A DNA stretch of 64,000 bases from Acidobacteriota bacterium (GTDB lineage Bacteria; Acidobacteriota; Blastocatellia; Pyrinomonadales; Pyrinomonadaceae). How positions within the stretch are numbered: the stretch's first letter is position 1; the number at the start of each line of letters is the position of its first letter. Below the pieces are notes generated by a model that made no database searches, had not been told where the DNA came from, and worked only from the letters and a program-made list of their open reading frames with translations. The stretch covers positions 2,666,001 to 2,730,000 of the forward strand of contig CP065000.1 of the NCBI GenBank assembly GCA_016700075.1, read 5' to 3'. Below, in pieces: positions 16,089 to 25,813 of this stretch. The translations under genes and the position numbers were made by a program.

Positions 16089-17223
16089 GGTGATAGCTCC
16101 AAATTCGACCATCGGCGTTTTCGGCAGCGGCCAGCTTGGCCGCATGTTTGCGATCGAGGCTCGCAAAATGGGTTATCGCGTGCATACTTTCTCACCCGAT
16201 TCAGACACGCCGACAGGTCACATCTCGGATATTGAGACCACAGCATCCTATGATGACCTTGATCTGGTCCGAGGATTTGCGCGAGATGTTGATGTCATAA
16301 CGTTCGAGTTTGAGAACATTCCTGCTGCAACCATCGAAACTGCTGCCGAGTTTGTCGATGTGCGCCCGAGGGGGTCGATTCTCCACAATACCCAGAATCG
16401 GCTTCGGGAAAAGACCTTTCTATCAAATAACGGCTTTCCGGTTGCACCTTTTCGTCATATTAGACTCATAGATGATTTGTATGATGCAGCCGCGGAGATC
16501 GGTTTTCCATGCGTGCTAAAGACTGCCGGGTTCGGCTATGACGGCAAAGGTCAGAAAAAGCTGACCGGCCCCGGCGATATTGAACCGGCCTTCGCCGCAA
16601 TAAACGGCAGTGAAGCCGTTTTAGAGGAGTTTATTGAGTTTCAAAAAGAGGTTTCTGTCGTTTGCACTCGTGGAGTCGATGGCGAATTCGTTCATTACGG
16701 AGTGATCGAGAACGAGCATAAGGATCATATCCTCGATCTATCGTTCGCTCCGGGAAATGTATCTGAAACCGCTGCAGCCGAGGCTATCGATATCTCTCGA
16801 AGTATTGCTGAGGCGTTCGAATATGTCGGCACGATGTGCGTCGAATTCTTTTTGACGCAAGATGATCGGCTGCTGGTCAATGAGATAGCTCCACGGCCGC
16901 ATAATTCAGGGCATCTTACCTTCGGGCCGTGCGTTACGTCGCAGTTCGAACAGCAGGTCCGGGCAGTTTGCGGGCTTCCGTTGGGCTCGACCGCGTTCTA
17001 TCGACCCGCGGCAATTGCAAATCTTCTTGGTGATATTTGGGCGAGCGGAGAGCCAAACTGGGCTTCGGCAATGAGAGCAGCAAATGTTTCTCTACATTTG
17101 TACGGGAAATCAGAGCCAAGAGCTGGTCGGAAAATGGGGCATTTGACGGCTACTGATAAAACTCCACAGGCGGCGGCGGAAGCCGTTCGCATGGCCCGAC
17201 AAAGGCTTAGAGAAAAGGCGTGA
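16081..17223 (+). CDS. purK: 5-(carboxyamino)imidazole ribonucleotide synthase
   Basis: An ATP-grasp enzyme making N5-CAIR from AIR, bicarbonate and ATP, the step before PurE. The 380 residues open with a Rossmann-like GVFGSGQLGRMFAIEARKMGY and contain GFPCVLKTAGFGYDGKGQKKL, VLEEFIEFQKEVSVV, MCVEFFLTQDDRLLVNEIAPRPHNSGH (in parts) and HLYGKSEPRAGRKMGHLT. The start within the end of the alkD-like gene suggests translational coupling. Confidence 0.97.
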   Translation: MYRVIAPNSTIGVFGSGQLGRMFAIEARKMGYRVHTFSPDSDTPTGHISDIETTASYDDLDLVRGFARDVDVITFEFENIPAATIETAAEFVDVRPRGSILHNTQNRLREKTFLSNNGFPVAPFRHIRLIDDLYDAAAEIGFPCVLKTAGFGYDGKGQKKLTGPGDIEPAFAAINGSEAVLEEFIEFQKEVSVVCTRGVDGEFVHYGVIENEHKDHILDLSFAPGNVSETAAAEAIDISRSIAEAFEYVGTMCVEFFLTQDDRLLVNEIAPRPHNSGHLTFGPCVTSQFEQQVRAVCGLPLGSTAFYRPAAIANLLGDIWASGEPNWASAMRAANVSLHLYGKSEPRAGRKMGHLTATDKTPQAAAEAVRMARQRLREKA

Positions 17224-17224
17224 A

Positions 17225-17608
17225 TCAGATCTTGCGTCCCAGCCAAACCCCGACCAATAAACCAAAAAATCCGACAACTACACTTGCAGACATGTAGAGC
17301 AGCGTTAGGCTCCAGAGCCGTTCACGAAGAAGGCCAAATATCTCGGCTTCAAATGTCGAAAAGGTCGTAAACGCGCCCAAAAAGCCAACAATGATCGCCA
17401 TTCTGAGGTTCTCGCTGACAACGATCTTGTCTGAAAGCACGATCATCAGAAATCCCAGAAGCATTGAGCCGGTGATGTTTATAATAAAGGTCGGCAACGG
17501 GAATTTCTCGAAATGGCCGGCAAGCGGCGAGATGTTGATTAAATGGCGGGCAATAGCACCGAATGCTCCCCCAATACCTATGAAGCACAATCGGATCGCT
17601 AATTCCAT
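17225..17608 (-). CDS. crcB: Fluoride exporter CrcB/Fluc
   Basis: A 127-residue four-helix fluoride channel subunit. Signatures are GIGGAFGAIARHL, PLPTFIINITGSMLLGFLM with the conserved Asn, and GFLGAFTTFSTFEAEI with the phenylalanine box that lines the pore. It works as an antiparallel dimer. It is transcribed alone, convergent to purK (one-base gap) and divergent from the fRMsr gene. The 60 bp upstream leave no room for a fluoride riboswitch. Confidence 0.96.
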   Translation of the reverse strand: MELAIRLCFIGIGGAFGAIARHLINISPLAGHFEKFPLPTFIINITGSMLLGFLMIVLSDKIVVSENLRMAIIVGFLGAFTTFSTFEAEIFGLLRERLWSLTLLYMSASVVVGFFGLLVGVWLGRKI

Positions 17609-17668
17609 AGTTTCGCTACTGCATCCTTGATTGCTAATTTATAAGCGTCAAAGCTACACTCAGAGTTT

Positions 17669-18160
17669 ATGGCTGAAAGCCTTATTTTTACAAATCTCAG
17701 CAGCAGAGCTTCGATCTATGAAGAGTTGATCCCACAACTCGAGGCATTGCTCGCAGGCGAGACCGACCCGGTGGCAAATCTTGCCAACGCAGCAGCTGCC
17801 CTGATGGAAGCATTTGGATTTCTTTGGGTCGGATTCTATTTGGTAAAGGGCGATGAGCTTGTGTTGGGACCATTCCAGGGGCCGATTGCGTGCTCTCGTA
17901 TCGGATTCGGAAATGGGGTCTGTGGTACTTCATGGCAACGCAGAGAAACAGTCATCGTCCCAAATGTTGATGAATTCCCCGGCCATATCGCTTGTTCTTC
18001 GTCCGCAAGATCCGAGATCGTGGTTCCTATTTTTGCTTCTGATGGATCGGTCATCGGGGTCTTAGACATTGATAGCGACCGCTTGGATGACTTTTCGGAA
18101 AATGATACCTCGAATCTTGAAACGATCTGTAATATTCTCGTTCGGTCTTCGGGACTTTAG
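17669..18160 (+). CDS. Free methionine-(R)-sulfoxide reductase (GAF domain)
   Basis: A 163-residue GAF-domain protein of the fRMsr family, which reduces free methionine-R-sulfoxide using thioredoxin. Cys75, Cys85 and Cys109 (GPIACSR, NGVCGTSW, GHIACSS) keep the exact spacing of the three catalytic cysteines of the E. coli enzyme (84, 94, 118). FLWVGFYLV and IGVLDIDSDRLDDFSE are typical of the fold. It is probably cytoplasmic and followed closely by the TerC gene. Confidence 0.95.
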   Translation: MAESLIFTNLSSRASIYEELIPQLEALLAGETDPVANLANAAAALMEAFGFLWVGFYLVKGDELVLGPFQGPIACSRIGFGNGVCGTSWQRRETVIVPNVDEFPGHIACSSSARSEIVVPIFASDGSVIGVLDIDSDRLDDFSENDTSNLETICNILVRSSGL

Positions 18161-18175
18161 AACTTGATCAAAGAC

Positions 18176-19198
18176 ATGACACCAATCGACTATCCGTACT
18201 GGGTTTGGATACTTTTTTTCTCGATCGTCTTAACGGCACTTGCCGTCGATCTCCTCATCGTTAATCGAAAAGCACATGCGCCGACAAGGCGGGAGACATT
18301 TATCTGGGCAACCGTCTGGGTTTCTCTGGCACTCAGTTTCGGGATATTCATTTTTTATCAATTCGGCATCAATCACGCAAAGCTGTTTCTGACAGGGTAT
18401 CTCATTGAACTGTCGCTGTCGGTTGATAATTTATTCGTTTTCCTGCTCATCTTCACATTTTTCAAGGTTCCGAAAGAGTTCCAACATCGCGTTCTGTTTT
18501 GGGGCATTATGGGCGCGCTTGTCATGCGGATGATCATGATCTTCGCCGGTGCCGAACTGGTTGAGCGGTTCCACTGGATCATCTACATATTTGGGGCTTT
18601 TCTGGTCTACACCGGCCTCAAGATGTTCAAAGGCTCGGATGATGATTTTGAGCCGCACGAGAGCTTTTTTATCAAACTCGTCACTCGATACGTTCGAATT
18701 TCTAAGGAATACGATGGGGAGAAGTTCATCACGGTCAAGGACGGTGTCAGGACCGGGACCCTTTTGCTTCTGGTTTTGATAACTGTAGAACTCACCGATC
18801 TAGTGTTCGCTGTTGATTCAATACCCGCAATATTTGGTATAACGACGGATCGTTTCATCATTTACACATCGAACATATTCGCGATCCTCGGCCTTCGTAC
18901 GTTTTTCTTTCTCTTGGCAGATCTCGCCGACAGATTTCATTACCTCAAGTACGGGCTTGCATTTATTCTCACGTTCATCGGATTAAAGATGCTCTTGCCA
19001 CTCTTGGCAGAAGGACTGATAATATTAGTCGGGTCTGAAAGCGAATCCGGTTTTGTCGATCTTCTCAGGCGTTTCGTCGCACATGAATTTGAACAAGAGG
19101 TGATCAACATCTCACTTGGCGTGGTCGCCTTTTCCATAGTCTTCTCAATTGCACTTTCGCTTTTGATGCCGCCCAAACACAGACCTGACAAACTTTAG
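18176..19198 (+). CDS. TerC-family integral membrane protein (Alx-like)
   Basis: A 340-residue membrane protein with nine or so hydrophobic segments. ELSLSVDNLFVFLLIFTFFKVP, FWGIMGALVMRMIMIFAGAELV and ELTDLVFAVDSIPAIFGIT are the two internally related TerC halves with acidic residues in the membrane. Members are linked to metal export, notably manganese. ATG at 18176 (MTPIDYPYWVWI) matches the usual family start; a TTG at 18164 is the alternative. It sits 15 bp after the fRMsr gene. Confidence 0.93.
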   Translation: MTPIDYPYWVWILFFSIVLTALAVDLLIVNRKAHAPTRRETFIWATVWVSLALSFGIFIFYQFGINHAKLFLTGYLIELSLSVDNLFVFLLIFTFFKVPKEFQHRVLFWGIMGALVMRMIMIFAGAELVERFHWIIYIFGAFLVYTGLKMFKGSDDDFEPHESFFIKLVTRYVRISKEYDGEKFITVKDGVRTGTLLLLVLITVELTDLVFAVDSIPAIFGITTDRFIIYTSNIFAILGLRTFFFLLADLADRFHYLKYGLAFILTFIGLKMLLPLLAEGLIILVGSESESGFVDLLRRFVAHEFEQEVINISLGVVAFSIVFSIALSLLMPPKHRPDKL

Positions 19199-19218
19199 GT
19201 CTGTCATCGGCTCGTCTG

Positions 19219-20454
19219 ATGGAGAACAAGTATCGAAAATTCTATGTCGAATGGTGGAATATTCGGAAGAGTACCGTCTGGGCTCTTGTTGCCGGGGCGG
19301 TTCTCATCGGTTCGCTTGTCGGCGGCGGAATCTGGGCGTCAAGAAATAATTGGTTCGTTGCCGAGCAAGATCTGGCGATTCCAAAAGATGCGGCCCGCAT
19401 TGTGTCTTTTGAGGGAGAGGTCCGTATCACCCGCGCCGCAACTCGAGAGACGATCCTGGTAACCCGAGAGACGTATGTCGGTGCAGGCGACACGGTGCAG
19501 ACTCAGGCGGATGGCCGAGCGATCATACAAATGATCGACGGCTCGGTCTATTCGGTGCGGCCAAACAGCACGATAGTGGTCAAGGACACGACGTCCCTTT
19601 TTGGCGGGAAAAATGTACGTGTAGCACTGGACGACGGCCAACTGAACGTTCGTACCGATGAGCAGCCACAGGACGCAAGAAACATCGTCGAGGTCGCCGA
19701 CACAGAAAATCAACTATTGCCAAAGACCGACGCTAGCTTTAATGCAGACCCTCAGGCGAACTCCGGTGAGATTCGGATCAGCCGCGGTGGTGTCGAGACA
19801 ACTATCGGCGGGGAAAAACAGATAATTGGTGAAAATGAATTCGCATCGATCAAAAGCGGCAAGCTGTCCCAACGCGAAAGGCTTATGGCTCCGCCGAGGC
19901 CACTGGCACCAAACAACTCGGCTCAATTGGTAGATCAGGGCGGCGGTATAGGCGTATCGTTTTCATGGGCCGATGCTGAAGGGGCATCAGCGTCAAATTA
20001 TCACCTGCAGGTCTCGAGGTCTCCTACATTCGCCAGCGATGCACTGTTGGTTGACCGCAATAATATGGCCGCACGGGAATTTCGGCTTGCCAGTGTTCCT
20101 CCGGGAACGTATTATTGGCGGGTTCGTGCTACTGCAAGGTCAGGCCAGCTCACCAACTGGAATGAAGCATGGAAATTTATCGTGGTTCGTTCGGTTAGAA
20201 GTGTGAGCATAGATGCGTCGGATTGGAAGGTCGAAAGGGTCGGCGGTAATGTATATCTCATCAACGGACGCACCAGCCCGGGTATGTTTGTGAGGTCGCA
20301 GGGCCGGGAAACGCTGTCCGGCCCGGACGGAGCGTTCAAGCTTCAGATTTCAACTCCGTCGATCGAGACATCCGTTGAGATAAGCGATGACCGCGGCAAT
20401 CGCACGGGATTTGTCATTTCGTTGCGGACTGGAACGGTTCTCAGGCGATACTGA
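19219..20454 (+). CDS. FecR-domain protein with one membrane anchor
   Basis: A 411-residue protein. A membrane segment near residues 17-38 (VWALVAGAVLIGSLVGGGIW) follows a short cytoplasmic start. A FecR-like domain follows: VSFEGEVRI, then VGAGDTVQTQADGRAIIQMIDGSVYSVRPNSTIVV. An Ig/FN3-like domain follows around PPGTYYWRVRATA, and a further beta-rich segment ends the protein. FecR domains in classical systems are anti-sigma regulators, but here there is no sigma-interacting N-terminal domain and no sigma gene beside it. It more likely serves as an envelope structural or sensing protein. Cotranscription with terC (20 bp gap) is likely. Confidence 0.8.
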   Translation: MENKYRKFYVEWWNIRKSTVWALVAGAVLIGSLVGGGIWASRNNWFVAEQDLAIPKDAARIVSFEGEVRITRAATRETILVTRETYVGAGDTVQTQADGRAIIQMIDGSVYSVRPNSTIVVKDTTSLFGGKNVRVALDDGQLNVRTDEQPQDARNIVEVADTENQLLPKTDASFNADPQANSGEIRISRGGVETTIGGEKQIIGENEFASIKSGKLSQRERLMAPPRPLAPNNSAQLVDQGGGIGVSFSWADAEGASASNYHLQVSRSPTFASDALLVDRNNMAAREFRLASVPPGTYYWRVRATARSGQLTNWNEAWKFIVVRSVRSVSIDASDWKVERVGGNVYLINGRTSPGMFVRSQGRETLSGPDGAFKLQISTPSIETSVEISDDRGNRTGFVISLRTGTVLRRY

Positions 20455-20475
20455 TATAGCTCGAATAATTCCTAT

Positions 20476-21747
20476 ATGGCCGTTATATCTCTTAAATATG
20501 GCAGCCAGGAGCTAAGCCTCAAATTTGACCCAGATCTTTTTGACATCATCGAAGCGTCAGAACCGACAACTCCTCTTTCTGATTCTGAGGTCGGACGCAA
20601 GTTGGATTCTCCCATTGGCCATAGCAACATCGAGGAATACGTCGAAAAGGGTGGCTCTGTTTTGTTGGTCGTCCCTGATGCTACTCGATCGTCCGCGTCC
20701 GGACAGATCGTCAACCTCCTTGTGCGGCGTCTAATTGCATCAGGGATCCAACCCTTTGATATTAGAGCGATCATCGCGACCGGTATTCACAGAAAGACAA
20801 CGGACGCCGAGAAGGCTGACATCCTCACGCCTTTTATTTACCAACGAATAAAGACTCTGGACCACGAGCCCAAGGACCTCATGGGTCTTATTAGGGTGGG
20901 TGAAACTGCGACGGGAGTTCCTGTGGAATTAAATCGAGCGTTGTTCGAGCATGACCACGTTTTCTTGATCGGAAGCGTTTCGTTTCATTACTTTGCCGGG
21001 TTTACGGGAGGGCGAAAGCTCATTTGTCCGGGATTGGCGTCGTCTCGCACTATATCCGAGACTCACAAGCTGGCTTTCGATTGCGAAACGCTTTCACGCC
21101 GAAAGGGCGTTGGGACAGGGATGCTAAAGGGCAATCCGGTTCATGAGGCATTCCTGCAAGCCGCAGCGTTTGTCCCGCGTCCATTTCTGATCACTACGCT
21201 CGTTAATGAGGCCGGAGAATGTGTAGACATTTTTTGTGGCGACCTGTCAGCATCACATGAGGCCGCTTGTACGGCCTACGCCAAGAACCATTCGGTGACC
21301 ATCAAAGAGAAACGTGATCTGGTGATAGCTTCGTGCGGCGGATCGCCATACGACATAAATCTGATTCAGGCTCACAAGACCCTGGAAAATGCCTCGAAGG
21401 CTTGCGTAGATGGGGGAACGATCGTTTTGCTGGCTGAGTGCCAAGAGGGGCTCGGACGAGATGATATGGGGAAGTGGTTTGATGCCGCTGACAGTCGGGA
21501 TCTTGCTGTGCGGCTCTGCCAAAAATATCAGGTGAATGGCCAAACGGCTTGGAGCATTAGAGAGAAGTCCGAGCGGTTCAATATTTTGATCGTCAGCAAT
21601 TTTGATGAGGATTCTGTTCGATCATTTGGGTTCGAAAAGATCGAGTTTTCTGCACTTGAACAACTTGTAGGAACCGGTGGTAGGACAGGCTATATTGTTC
21701 CACGTGCCGCATCCGTCAACATAAAAGAAAAATCCCGCCCGAACTGA
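20476..21747 (+). CDS. LarA-family (lactate racemase-like) protein
   Basis: A 423-residue LarA homologue, the nickel-pincer-nucleotide racemase/epimerase family. His105 (GIHR), His171, Lys181 (FHYFAGFTGGRKLICPG) and His197 (SETHKLAF) have exactly the spacing of L. plantarum LarA His108, His174, Lys184 and His200, which bind the cofactor and act in catalysis. DATR at 68-71 is also conserved. No larB, larC or larE is in the window, so cofactor supply must come from elsewhere. The substrate could be lactate or another 2-hydroxyacid. The 3' end contains the terminator of the opposite-strand receptor gene. Confidence 0.88.
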   Translation: MAVISLKYGSQELSLKFDPDLFDIIEASEPTTPLSDSEVGRKLDSPIGHSNIEEYVEKGGSVLLVVPDATRSSASGQIVNLLVRRLIASGIQPFDIRAIIATGIHRKTTDAEKADILTPFIYQRIKTLDHEPKDLMGLIRVGETATGVPVELNRALFEHDHVFLIGSVSFHYFAGFTGGRKLICPGLASSRTISETHKLAFDCETLSRRKGVGTGMLKGNPVHEAFLQAAAFVPRPFLITTLVNEAGECVDIFCGDLSASHEAACTAYAKNHSVTIKEKRDLVIASCGGSPYDINLIQAHKTLENASKACVDGGTIVLLAECQEGLGRDDMGKWFDAADSRDLAVRLCQKYQVNGQTAWSIREKSERFNILIVSNFDEDSVRSFGFEKIEFSALEQLVGTGGRTGYIVPRAASVNIKEKSRPN

Positions 21748-21758
21748 TCGGGCGGGAT
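21722..21758 (-). terminator. Intrinsic terminator of the TonB receptor gene
   Basis: Read on the minus strand, ATCCCGCCCGA, a five-base loop and TCGGGCGGGAT (21732-21758) form a perfect 11-bp GC-rich stem, followed by a T-rich tract (complement of 21722-21732). It lies 24 bp beyond the receptor stop codon, partly inside the end of the convergent larA-like gene. It could slow plus-strand transcription too, but lacks a T tract on that side. Confidence 0.85.
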
Positions 21759-21781
21759 GAAGGCAGATAAGGAAGCGAGCC

Positions 21782-24700
21782 TTAGAAGCTAAGTTTTCCT
21801 GAAAACTGGATCCTTCGAGAGAAGCTGAGAACAGTATTGTTTATCTGTCCGACGCTAGCACTGGTGAACAACATCGCCGCATCCGAAAGTCCGAATGTCG
21901 GAGTATTCGTAAGGTTCCTTGCATCAACACGCAGGTCGAACTTCCATCGCTCATTGAAGCTGAACCGCTTCGAGAGCGAAGCGTCCGTATTGAACTGCCG
22001 CGGTCCAATGAAGTAGTTCCTGCCGGTATTTCCCATCTGGCCCGGAAGCGGCTGCGAAAGCTGCGCGAGCTGCTTTGCAGTGAACCAAACAGGAATGCCG
22101 TTGACCTCGGTCAGGCTGCCGAGATTACGAGGGCAGCCGTTGCAGTTGACAGGTGTTTGTACGACCTGGCTCAGAGTGTTGAGACCCGAGTAGAAGGTGT
22201 AAGGCCTTCCGCTGGCCAAGTTGAAAAGACCTGCTACCTGCCATCCACCAATGATCGCATCAAGAGCCCGGCCCATGCCTCGTCCGAATTTGCGCTCACG
22301 TCCGATCGGTATCTCGTAAGTGTAGTAAGACTGCCAAACATGCCGTCTGTCGAAATCCGACCAAGCATAATTCAGCGATCGGTTGTTTATATCGTAAGGC
22401 GTGTTCGATGCCGACTGTGCACTACCGCGATTTGCCGTTGCGAAAGTCGGGTCAAATGATCGAGTGTCCTTTGATACGGAATACGTGTAGGCCAGCTGAT
22501 AGCTGAAACCCTGCATCAGCCTGCGTTTGAGAATGATCTCGAGCCCGTTGTATCGCGATGTGTCGTTAGTTTCCAACACATTCAGCGCACCCGTAAATTG
22601 CGGGTATGACTGCAGGAAGAAAGCGTTTCCGAATGCCTGTGAGAGCAGCTGAAGCCCCGAAGCTGTGCAGATGCCGTTTGTGACATCAGTTGCGGTACAT
22701 GTCCTCTGCGAAGCTGCTAATGCAGCGTTGGCTACACTACCGCCCGTCGTTCCTGCGGCAAGCGTTGTAGCAACCGAGGGAATCGCCCTAAAGGTGGTCG
22801 TCCCCGCATTGTTTGCGGGATTGCCCGTGAACATCACATTGATCAGGCAAGACGTTGCCGCGGCATTTCCTCGAAGCGTGTTGAAAGCCTCAAGAAAATT
22901 CTCCGGGCAGCGTGGGTCGCGGGCGAAAATGTTCACTTGGTTCCGGTCATATGCTCCGAAAAGGTGAACCCCTCGACGACCGATATAATTTACCTCAAGC
23001 ACATTACCGCCCCAGATCTCTCTCTGTACGCCTGCAAACCACGCATGGCTTTCAGGAAACTTGATGTCAGGGTCGACCGCAGTGATGCGGCCCGTTGAAA
23101 ATGCCGGCGGCGTTCTCAACTGCTGCGGTGTTGAGATCGGCGGAATTGTCGGGATGCCGTTCCTTATCAGCAGGTTTTGTGAGCCGATTCCTGCTGCGGA
23201 ATAGCTGAAGGTGTTGCCCGGCGCACTCTGGTAAACGAAGTTAGCAAAAACCTGCGATGGGAAGCGATCTTGCGAAAGCCTATAGTTTGCCCTGATGGAG
23301 GTCTTTCCATTGCTGAAAGGATCCCAAGCAAACCCGACCGACGGTGAGAAGTTGTCGTAGTCATTCTTGAACAGCTTGCCTTCTTCCCAACGAAGAGCGC
23401 TTGAAGGTGCGGCGCCGACCGCAAACGGCTGCGACGGCGTCAAGATCGGGAGATCTTTTGATCCGGGGCTCAACTTAACTTCCCAACGCACACCAAGGTC
23501 AAATGTCAAATTTTGCCTCGGGCGCCATGTGTCTTGGAAGTAGAAATCGTACTCGGGATAGGTCGCATTGAAGATCCACCTTGTCCCGGCCGGTGCGAAA
23601 GCATTCGGATTGCCCGGGCTGACCACAAAGCCTTGCGAGAAACTGCCGATGCGGCCGATCAGGTTGTTTATAGTATTCAGAAGGAGCGTGCGGTCGTTAG
23701 CATTTATGCTCGAAGCACCCGCAACGGGCACATCCCAAGGCACAAAATCACTTGCCGCGGTCCCAAAACCGATCTGCGGCTCTATCTGTCCGCCGGCGCT
23801 CGAACGATCGTCGATCTGATTTCCGAGGCGGAAGTTCAGGCCGAATTTAAGCGTGTGCTTCGATCGGATGAGCGTCATGTTATCGACAAACTGCCACGTT
23901 CGCGAACTACGGGCGTTGTACGCAAAGTTCCTGTCAAAATCCGTTACCGTATTGAGCACAAACGGAACTGCGCCGTTCGCTCCCGGATACTCGAACTTGA
24001 AGCCGAATCGGTTCATGCCAAAAATGAACTCGTTGACGAAGTTCGAAGTCGGAGCCCATCGATAGTTGATGGCAAGATTCTTGGGGTTTCGAAACGTATC
24101 GATCCAGTTCTTTCCGCCCTGAATTCTCTGAAGTCCCGCGTTAGCGATATCTCCAAATGTGTTCTGTTCGCCTTGAGCGTAGCGGATATACATTTGGCTC
24201 TTTGAGGACAGTTTGAAATCGAATCTTACGGTGAAGTCGTACTGTTTCTCGGTCTGAGGCGCAACGAATCTAAGCAGAGCGGTATTCAGGCCGTCGCCGC
24301 CAGTAAAGTCGTTGGGAGCCTGTTGAGAATTCAAAAGGTTGATAATGAACGGGTCAAGCGTAACCGGCCTGCCTGTAGCGATATCGTAGGTTTGGATACA
24401 AGGGTTAGGCACACCCGGACCGCAAGCCGGATAGACCGGAGCGCCGGAAGCAGTGACCGCAGCGCCTGTCGGGAACGTCGCAGATGTGGCCGTACCGAAA
24501 GGTGCATTTCGGCCGCCTTGGACGAACCTGAAAAGTCCGGCCCGTGCCTGCGGCGTATAGACCGCCAGCGTCTGAAGCCTTGTTTCGCTGGCCCGCAGCA
24601 TCTGAAGGTTTACAAAGAAAAACGCCTTGTCACGGAGAAAGCCGAAATCTGTGCCCTCACCAAAGCCGGGATTGAACAACGGGCCGCCGAAGCTGCCGCC

Positions 24701-25558
24701 ATAAATATGTTGGACGAACTGCCGCCGCGCGATGTTCTGCTTGTTGAACTCCCATTCATTAGCAATAAAACGCGGCGTTTGATAATACTCAAAGAGATTG
24801 CCGGAGAACTGATTTCCGCCCGATCGGGTCGTGAGACTGACCTGCGCTCCCGAAGAACGTCCGAGTTCAGCGGTGAAGTTGCTGGTCACGATCTGGACCT
24901 CGCGAATTGAATCAGGATTGGTACGAAGAGGTGTGAAATTCGATCCACCTGCCGTAGATTCATTGATGTCGATACCATCGAGAGTAAAGTTGAATGCCCG
25001 GTCGCGGGAACCATGAACGTGGACGCCGCCACCTGTATTGGCACCCGAAACGACGCCGGGCTGATAGTTCAATAGGTCAAACGGGTTTCGACCTCGAGCT
25101 CCGACGATCGGCAGAAGTTCGATCTGACGGGTATCAAGCGTCGATCCTACGTTGCCCGATGTCGCGGTCGTAACTTGTTCCGCTGAGGATTCAACGGAAA
25201 CAGTGGCAGAAACATCGCCGACCTCGAGAGAAATGTTGATAGTGGACGGAATGTTGACCAGCACCTGATTTCGCGAGGATTCGAATCTCTTAAATCCGTC
25301 CTTCTAGACCGAGACTTTGTAGAACCCCGGCTGTATCAGGTCGAAAACGTAAGTCCCGCTTCCACTGGTAGTAGTGGTCAGCCTTAAATTGGTCGCCTCG
25401 TTTGTCAGGGTGACTGCTGCTCCTGCAACGGCAGCTCCTGTACTATCAGTAACACTGCCCGTAATACGGGATGTGGTGCCTTGTCCAAAAGCCACAACTG
25501 AGGTGAACACTATCAAGGCGAACGCTGCCAATCCTCTATCAAGCAATCTCTTTTTCAT
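21782..25558 (-). pseudogene. Oar-like TonB-dependent receptor, interrupted by one amber codon
   Basis: An outer-membrane receptor of about 1258 codons. Residues 1-84 give a signal peptide (MKKRLLDRGLAAFALIVFTS...) and a carboxypeptidase-regulatory-like domain (SRITGSVTDSTGAAVAGAAVTL). A TAG at 25306-25304 (codon 85) then interrupts it. Reading through in the same frame gives KDGFKRFESSRNQVLVNIPS and the plug (ELLPIVGARGRNPFDLL, GSRDRAFNFTLDGIDI) and the 22-strand barrel, ending RRIQFSGKLSF with the terminal aromatic signal. Homologues have VEKDGFK-like sequence here, so GAG to TAG is the simplest change. No frameshift is needed. The remaining frame of 1160 codons is otherwise open, so the loss is very recent, a sequencing error, or bypassed. 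A good ribosome site (GGAGGG) precedes the ATG. Confidence 0.85.
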
Positions 25559-25600
25559 TTACCCTCCGAAATGTTGTCTGTGTTTAGTTGGGGAATTCCT

Positions 25601-25631
25601 GTTGAAACGGGCAATGATACCAAGTTTCAAC
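25601..25631. promoter_or_regulatory. Inverted repeat in the receptor leader
   Basis: GTTGAAAC (25601-25608) and GTTTCAAC (25624-25631) form an 8-bp inverted repeat with 15 bases between, about 43-73 bp upstream of the receptor ATG. It could be an operator or a leader hairpin. Nothing else identifies it. Confidence 0.35.
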
Positions 25632-25760
25632 TTGAATTTTACGGAAGATTAGCACAGAACTTGATGTGAACAAAGTGTAAAATTGCCGGAATTTCTTTGA
25701 GAGCAAATTGGGCTAATTTCCAACGCGTCGATTCGATCGGATAACCGCTTTCGAGAAAGC

Positions 25761-25787
25761 GAAAGGGAGGCGAAATGCCTCCCTTTC
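25761..25787. terminator. Hairpin between receptor and secreted-protein genes
   Basis: GAAAGGGAGGC, loop GAAAT, GCCTCCCTTTC: a perfect 11-bp stem located 27 bp past the stop of the secreted-protein gene at 25814. It is probably the terminator of that minus-strand gene, although a clear T tract is missing. Confidence 0.6.
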
Positions 25788-25813
25788 TAATGAACAATAT
25801 TCTGGTTACTGGT

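Noticed and set aside
17609..17668. Fluoride riboswitch upstream of crcB
   Set aside because: Only 60 bp separate crcB from the divergent gene, and I see no match to the conserved fluoride-switch fold.
23513..24205. A 230-residue open frame on the plus strand inside the receptor gene
   Set aside because: It is antisense to the receptor barrel, has no recognisable motifs and no ribosome site. Probably a compositional shadow.
21782..25558. Receptor gene split by a frameshift into two genes
   Set aside because: The upstream 84-residue frame and the downstream frame are in the same register; only the TAG at 25306-25304 separates them. A single substitution explains it.
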